Source: JADLDB01 sp040752975 (lineage in GTDB: Bacteria; Myxococcota; Myxococcia; Myxococcales; Myxococcaceae). From it: 64,000 nucleotides of DNA. Positions 61,774-64,000 of this stretch are shown piece after piece (the first letter of the stretch is position 1; every line of letters begins with the position of its first letter). Under the pieces are notes generated by a model. That model had not been told where the DNA came from. It searched no databases and saw only the letters and a list, made by a program, of their open reading frames with translations. Where the stretch lies: positions 50,967 to 114,966 of the forward strand of contig JBFMHF010000005.1 in assembly GCA_040752975.1 (NCBI GenBank), given 5' to 3'. The translations under genes and the position numbers were made by a program.

Positions 61774-62511
61774 TCAGTAGGTGACGCGCCACCCAGCGAG
61801 GCCCATCATTCCCCCGTGCCCGTCGGGAGCGAGCACCAGGAGCGGCGAGTGCCTCAACGTCGTCACCCTGCCCTTCTCTGCGAACTCCGCGGCCTGCGCG
61901 GAGGACGAGAAGGCGTCGATGGTGTGGCAGACGGCGGCGATGACCCCCATGCCGCCCAACGCAGCGATGCCGTACGCGGGGAAGACGGCGCCGGCGATGG
62001 CGATCCCGAGCGCGGTGACGGAGAGCGCCATCGCCAGGCCGAAGGCGATCCACCCGGTGATCCTCCAGGCGAACTGGCCGGTGATCTGCGGATCCCAGCG
62101 CGAGCTCCCGGCGCCCACCGCGACGATGGGGATGGTGATGCCCGTGAAGAGGATCGCCACCCCGCCGATGTAGTTGGCCGAGTCGGTGCCGTTGAAGCCG
62201 ATGGTGAGGCCGGTGAGGCCGGCGATCATCACCGCGGAGATGATGCCCATCACGCCTGCGCCCCCCGCCCAGCCCTGGTTCACGCGCACGCCGGGGCCGG
62301 CAGCACTCGGAGCGGTGACGACGGCGGGCGCGGAGCACTCTCCGTCGGCCTGACAGGTGGTCCCGGCAGGGCACGGGGGGTTGCACAAGCTGACGCACTC
62401 ACCGGCCTTGCAGAAGTAACCCGAGCGACAGGCCGGTACACACTCTTGCTGGGCCCACGCCGACGAAGAGAGAAGGACCGCGGCCGCGACGAAGAAGGCG
62501 CTGCGCCTCAT
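61774..62511 (-). CDS. secreted Cys-rich N-terminal domain / multispanning membrane protein
   Basis: 245 aa. Signal peptide MRRSAFFVAAAVLLSSSAWA, then a short Cys-rich module (CVPACRSGYFCKAGECVSLC, NPPCPAGTTCQADGEC) of the kind found on myxobacterial surface proteins, followed by about four transmembrane helices (GAGVMGIISAVMIAGLTGL, GVAILFTGITIPIVAVGA, WIAFGLAMALSVTALGIAIAGAV, GGMGVIAAVCHTI). No known family. Convergent with the membrane-protein gene (33 bases). Confidence 0.72.
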   Translation of the reverse strand: MRRSAFFVAAAVLLSSSAWAQQECVPACRSGYFCKAGECVSLCNPPCPAGTTCQADGECSAPAVVTAPSAAGPGVRVNQGWAGGAGVMGIISAVMIAGLTGLTIGFNGTDSANYIGGVAILFTGITIPIVAVGAGSSRWDPQITGQFAWRITGWIAFGLAMALSVTALGIAIAGAVFPAYGIAALGGMGVIAAVCHTIDAFSSSAQAAEFAEKGRVTTLRHSPLLVLAPDGHGGMMGLAGWRVTY

Positions 62512-62592
62512 GAGGACCCCCGTGGGGCCTGCGGCGCGCCGCCGGGATCCGACGTGACGGCCGCGGACCACATTGGCGAGTAACATCGCCGC

Positions 62593-64000
62593 ATGCTCCG
62601 CGCCTTGACCGCCGTCAGCCTCCTCGCCTTGCCCGCCCTCGCCGCGACGATCCAGGTGGGGCCGTCACGCTCCATCACGCAGCTGAGCGCCGTGAACCAG
62701 AACCAGGTGATGCCGGGCGACGTGATCGAGCTGGACGGGAACGCCACCTACCAGCCGGTGCGGTGGACGCGCTCCGGGGCAGCGGGGAACCCGATCGTCA
62801 TCCGGGGGCTGCGGGTGAACGGCGCACGGCCGCGGCTGATGGGGGGCACCAACACGCTGGAGATCGAAGCCGATCACGTGGTGGTGGAGGGGCTCGAGCT
62901 GACCGGCGGCAGCTTCCGGTGCTTCTACCACCACGGCCACGACATCGTGCTGCGCGACTCGGAGGTGCACACCTGCGCGGCCCATGGCGTGCTGGGCGCG
63001 GATCAAGGCTCAGGCAGCCTGCTCATGGAGTACGTCGAGGTGCACCACAGCGGCAACGGGACCTCGCAGCACCAGATCTACATGGCGACCGACGAGGTGG
63101 CGCACCCGGGCGCGGTGTTCCGCATGCAGCACTGCTACGTGCACGACGCGACCGGCGGGAACAACGTGAAGTCGCGCGCGGAGCGGAACGAGATCTATTT
63201 CAACTGGATCGAGGGCGCGCAGTACCACGAGCTCGAGCTGATCGGCCCGGACCCCAACGGCGCGGCGGCGGGCTGGACGATCGACTTGAAGCGCGAGGAC
63301 TCGGACGTGGTGGGGAACGTGCTGCGGAAGACGGCCACCACCTTCGTCGCGCGCATCGGGGGAGACGCGACCGGCTGGTCGAAGGGGCGTTACCGGTTCG
63401 TGAACAACACGATCATCGTGCGGCCGGGTGGGAGCGCGGTGTTCCGGCTCTTCGACGAGCTCGAGAGCGTGGAGATGCACAACAACGTGATCCTGCTGGA
63501 CGGCGCCGGGACGGCGAACGTGTACCGGGCCAACGCGGCCGAGATGCAGTGGGTCGGTGGCGTGTCGCGAGTGTCGGGCGCGAACAACTGGCTGCCGACG
63601 GGGGCGATCAACGTGCCGGTCGAGTGGACGGGGACGATCTTCGGCGCGTCCCCTGGAGTGGCGAGCGTGCCGCTCGATCCGCGGCCGATGATGGGCAGTC
63701 CCCTCCTCAACGCGGGGACGACCACGATGCCGGCCCCCGGAGGGCTGGCGTTCCCCAATCCGCTGGCGTTGCCGACGCACCAGCCACCGCTCCGCGCGAT
63801 CGCCCCGGGAGCTCCGAGCGTCCGGCCGACGGCGGGGGCGATTGACGTAGGGGCGTACGAGTTCGATCCGGGCTCCGACGGTGGAGCGGGCGGTGGAGCG
63901 GGTGGCGGAACGGGTGGCGGCGGTGGCGCGACGGGCGGAGGCGGAGGCGCGACGGGCGGAGGCGGCGGCGCGACGGGAGGAGGCGGCGGCGCGACGGGAG
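62593..64000 (+). CDS. right-handed parallel beta-helix surface protein (3' end outside window)
   Basis: 469 residues inside the window, open to the edge. A signal peptide (MLRALTAVSLLALPALA) is followed by beta-helix coils from about 20 to 300 (IVIRGLRVNGARPRLMG, HVVVEGLELTGGSFRC, NNTIIVRPGGSAVFRL, LESVEMHNNVILL), as in polysaccharide lyases and other carbohydrate-active or cell-surface proteins; no lyase active site can be named. From about 430 it becomes Gly-rich with a GATGGGG heptad repeat, the sort of linker that precedes a MYXO-CTERM anchor, which would lie beyond the window. Confidence 0.82.
   Translation, partial: MLRALTAVSLLALPALAATIQVGPSRSITQLSAVNQNQVMPGDVIELDGNATYQPVRWTRSGAAGNPIVIRGLRVNGARPRLMGGTNTLEIEADHVVVEGLELTGGSFRCFYHHGHDIVLRDSEVHTCAAHGVLGADQGSGSLLMEYVEVHHSGNGTSQHQIYMATDEVAHPGAVFRMQHCYVHDATGGNNVKSRAERNEIYFNWIEGAQYHELELIGPDPNGAAAGWTIDLKREDSDVVGNVLRKTATTFVARIGGDATGWSKGRYRFVNNTIIVRPGGSAVFRLFDELESVEMHNNVILLDGAGTANVYRANAAEMQWVGGVSRVSGANNWLPTGAINVPVEWTGTIFGASPGVASVPLDPRPMMGSPLLNAGTTTMPAPGGLAFPNPLALPTHQPPLRAIAPGAPSVRPTAGAIDVGAYEFDPGSDGGAGGGAGGGTGGGGGATGGGGGATGGGGGATGGGGGATG
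63925..64000 (+). repeat. 21-bp tandem repeat encoding GATGGGG heptads
   Basis: Copies begin at 63925, 63946, 63967 and 63988, each starting GGCGCGACG; the last runs past the window edge. It encodes the Gly-rich linker of the beta-helix protein and may expand or contract between strains. Confidence 0.75.

Overview
The window is a 64 kb stretch of very GC-rich bacterial chromosome with tightly packed genes, many GTG starts and frequent ATGA/GTGA stop-start overlaps. Several features point to Myxococcota (Cystobacterineae-like): a Cys-anchored Gly-Cys/hydrophobic-helix/Arg tail of MYXO-CTERM type, many Cys-rich lipoproteins with 'DAG' or 'GETG' linkers, an AgmX/PglI-type C-terminal domain, a MoxR/VWA pair with long extensions, and calpain-like peptidases. 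There is no rRNA, tRNA, insertion sequence, phage module or CRISPR array. No gene-free stretch exceeds about 300 bases; the longest gaps (about 120-190 bases) are described where they hold something.

Layout. 1-7.1 kb: an alpha/beta-hydrolase tail, an extraordinary Cys-every-third-residue protein, an RlmI-like methyltransferase, a TPR-zincin lipoprotein, clpX, truA and small regulators. 7.1-10.6 kb: envelope proteins, including a MYXO-CTERM lipoprotein. 10.7-14.1 kb: a minus-strand sulfur cluster (ThiF/MoeB-like E1, TusA, degenerate second E1-like protein, APS-kinase-like protein, LarE). 14.2-16.1 kb: a two-component system. 16.2-24.1 kb: surface lipoproteins, a barrel protein, HAD phosphatase, a 41-residue basic protein and a DmpA-type P1 peptidase. 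24.2-26.3 kb: three proteins of unknown function, the last with EF-hand loops. 26.4-31.3 kb: a tandem Ddl-like ATP-grasp protein, RDD protein and gamma-carbonic anhydrase. 31.4-38 kb: PspA-like coiled coil, VWA protein and MoxR ATPase, then a CPBP protease. 38-46.6 kb: a membrane-tethered subtilase with a coupled 72-residue partner, a second RlmI-like enzyme, HAD phosphatase, CorA-like channel and hydrolases. 46.6-49.2 kb: sigma factor, probable anti-sigma and an STN/bactofilin-like membrane protein in a coupled operon. 50.1-56 kb: DmeF-like exporter, Fur regulator, pruA and a divergent two-gene amine/proline dehydrogenase. 56-60.4 kb: a calpain-like and a putative caspase-like protein with a shared N-terminal module. 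60.5-64 kb: GNAT, membrane proteins and a beta-helix protein running off the edge.

The most promising unexplained items are the triplet-periodic Cys protein (205-687), the split E1-like/TusA/LarE sulfur cluster (10703-14115), the calpain/caspase-like pair (56413-60358), and the sigma/anti-sigma/STN-bactofilin operon (46658-49235). All functional statements rest on reading translated sequence by eye; no database search was possible.
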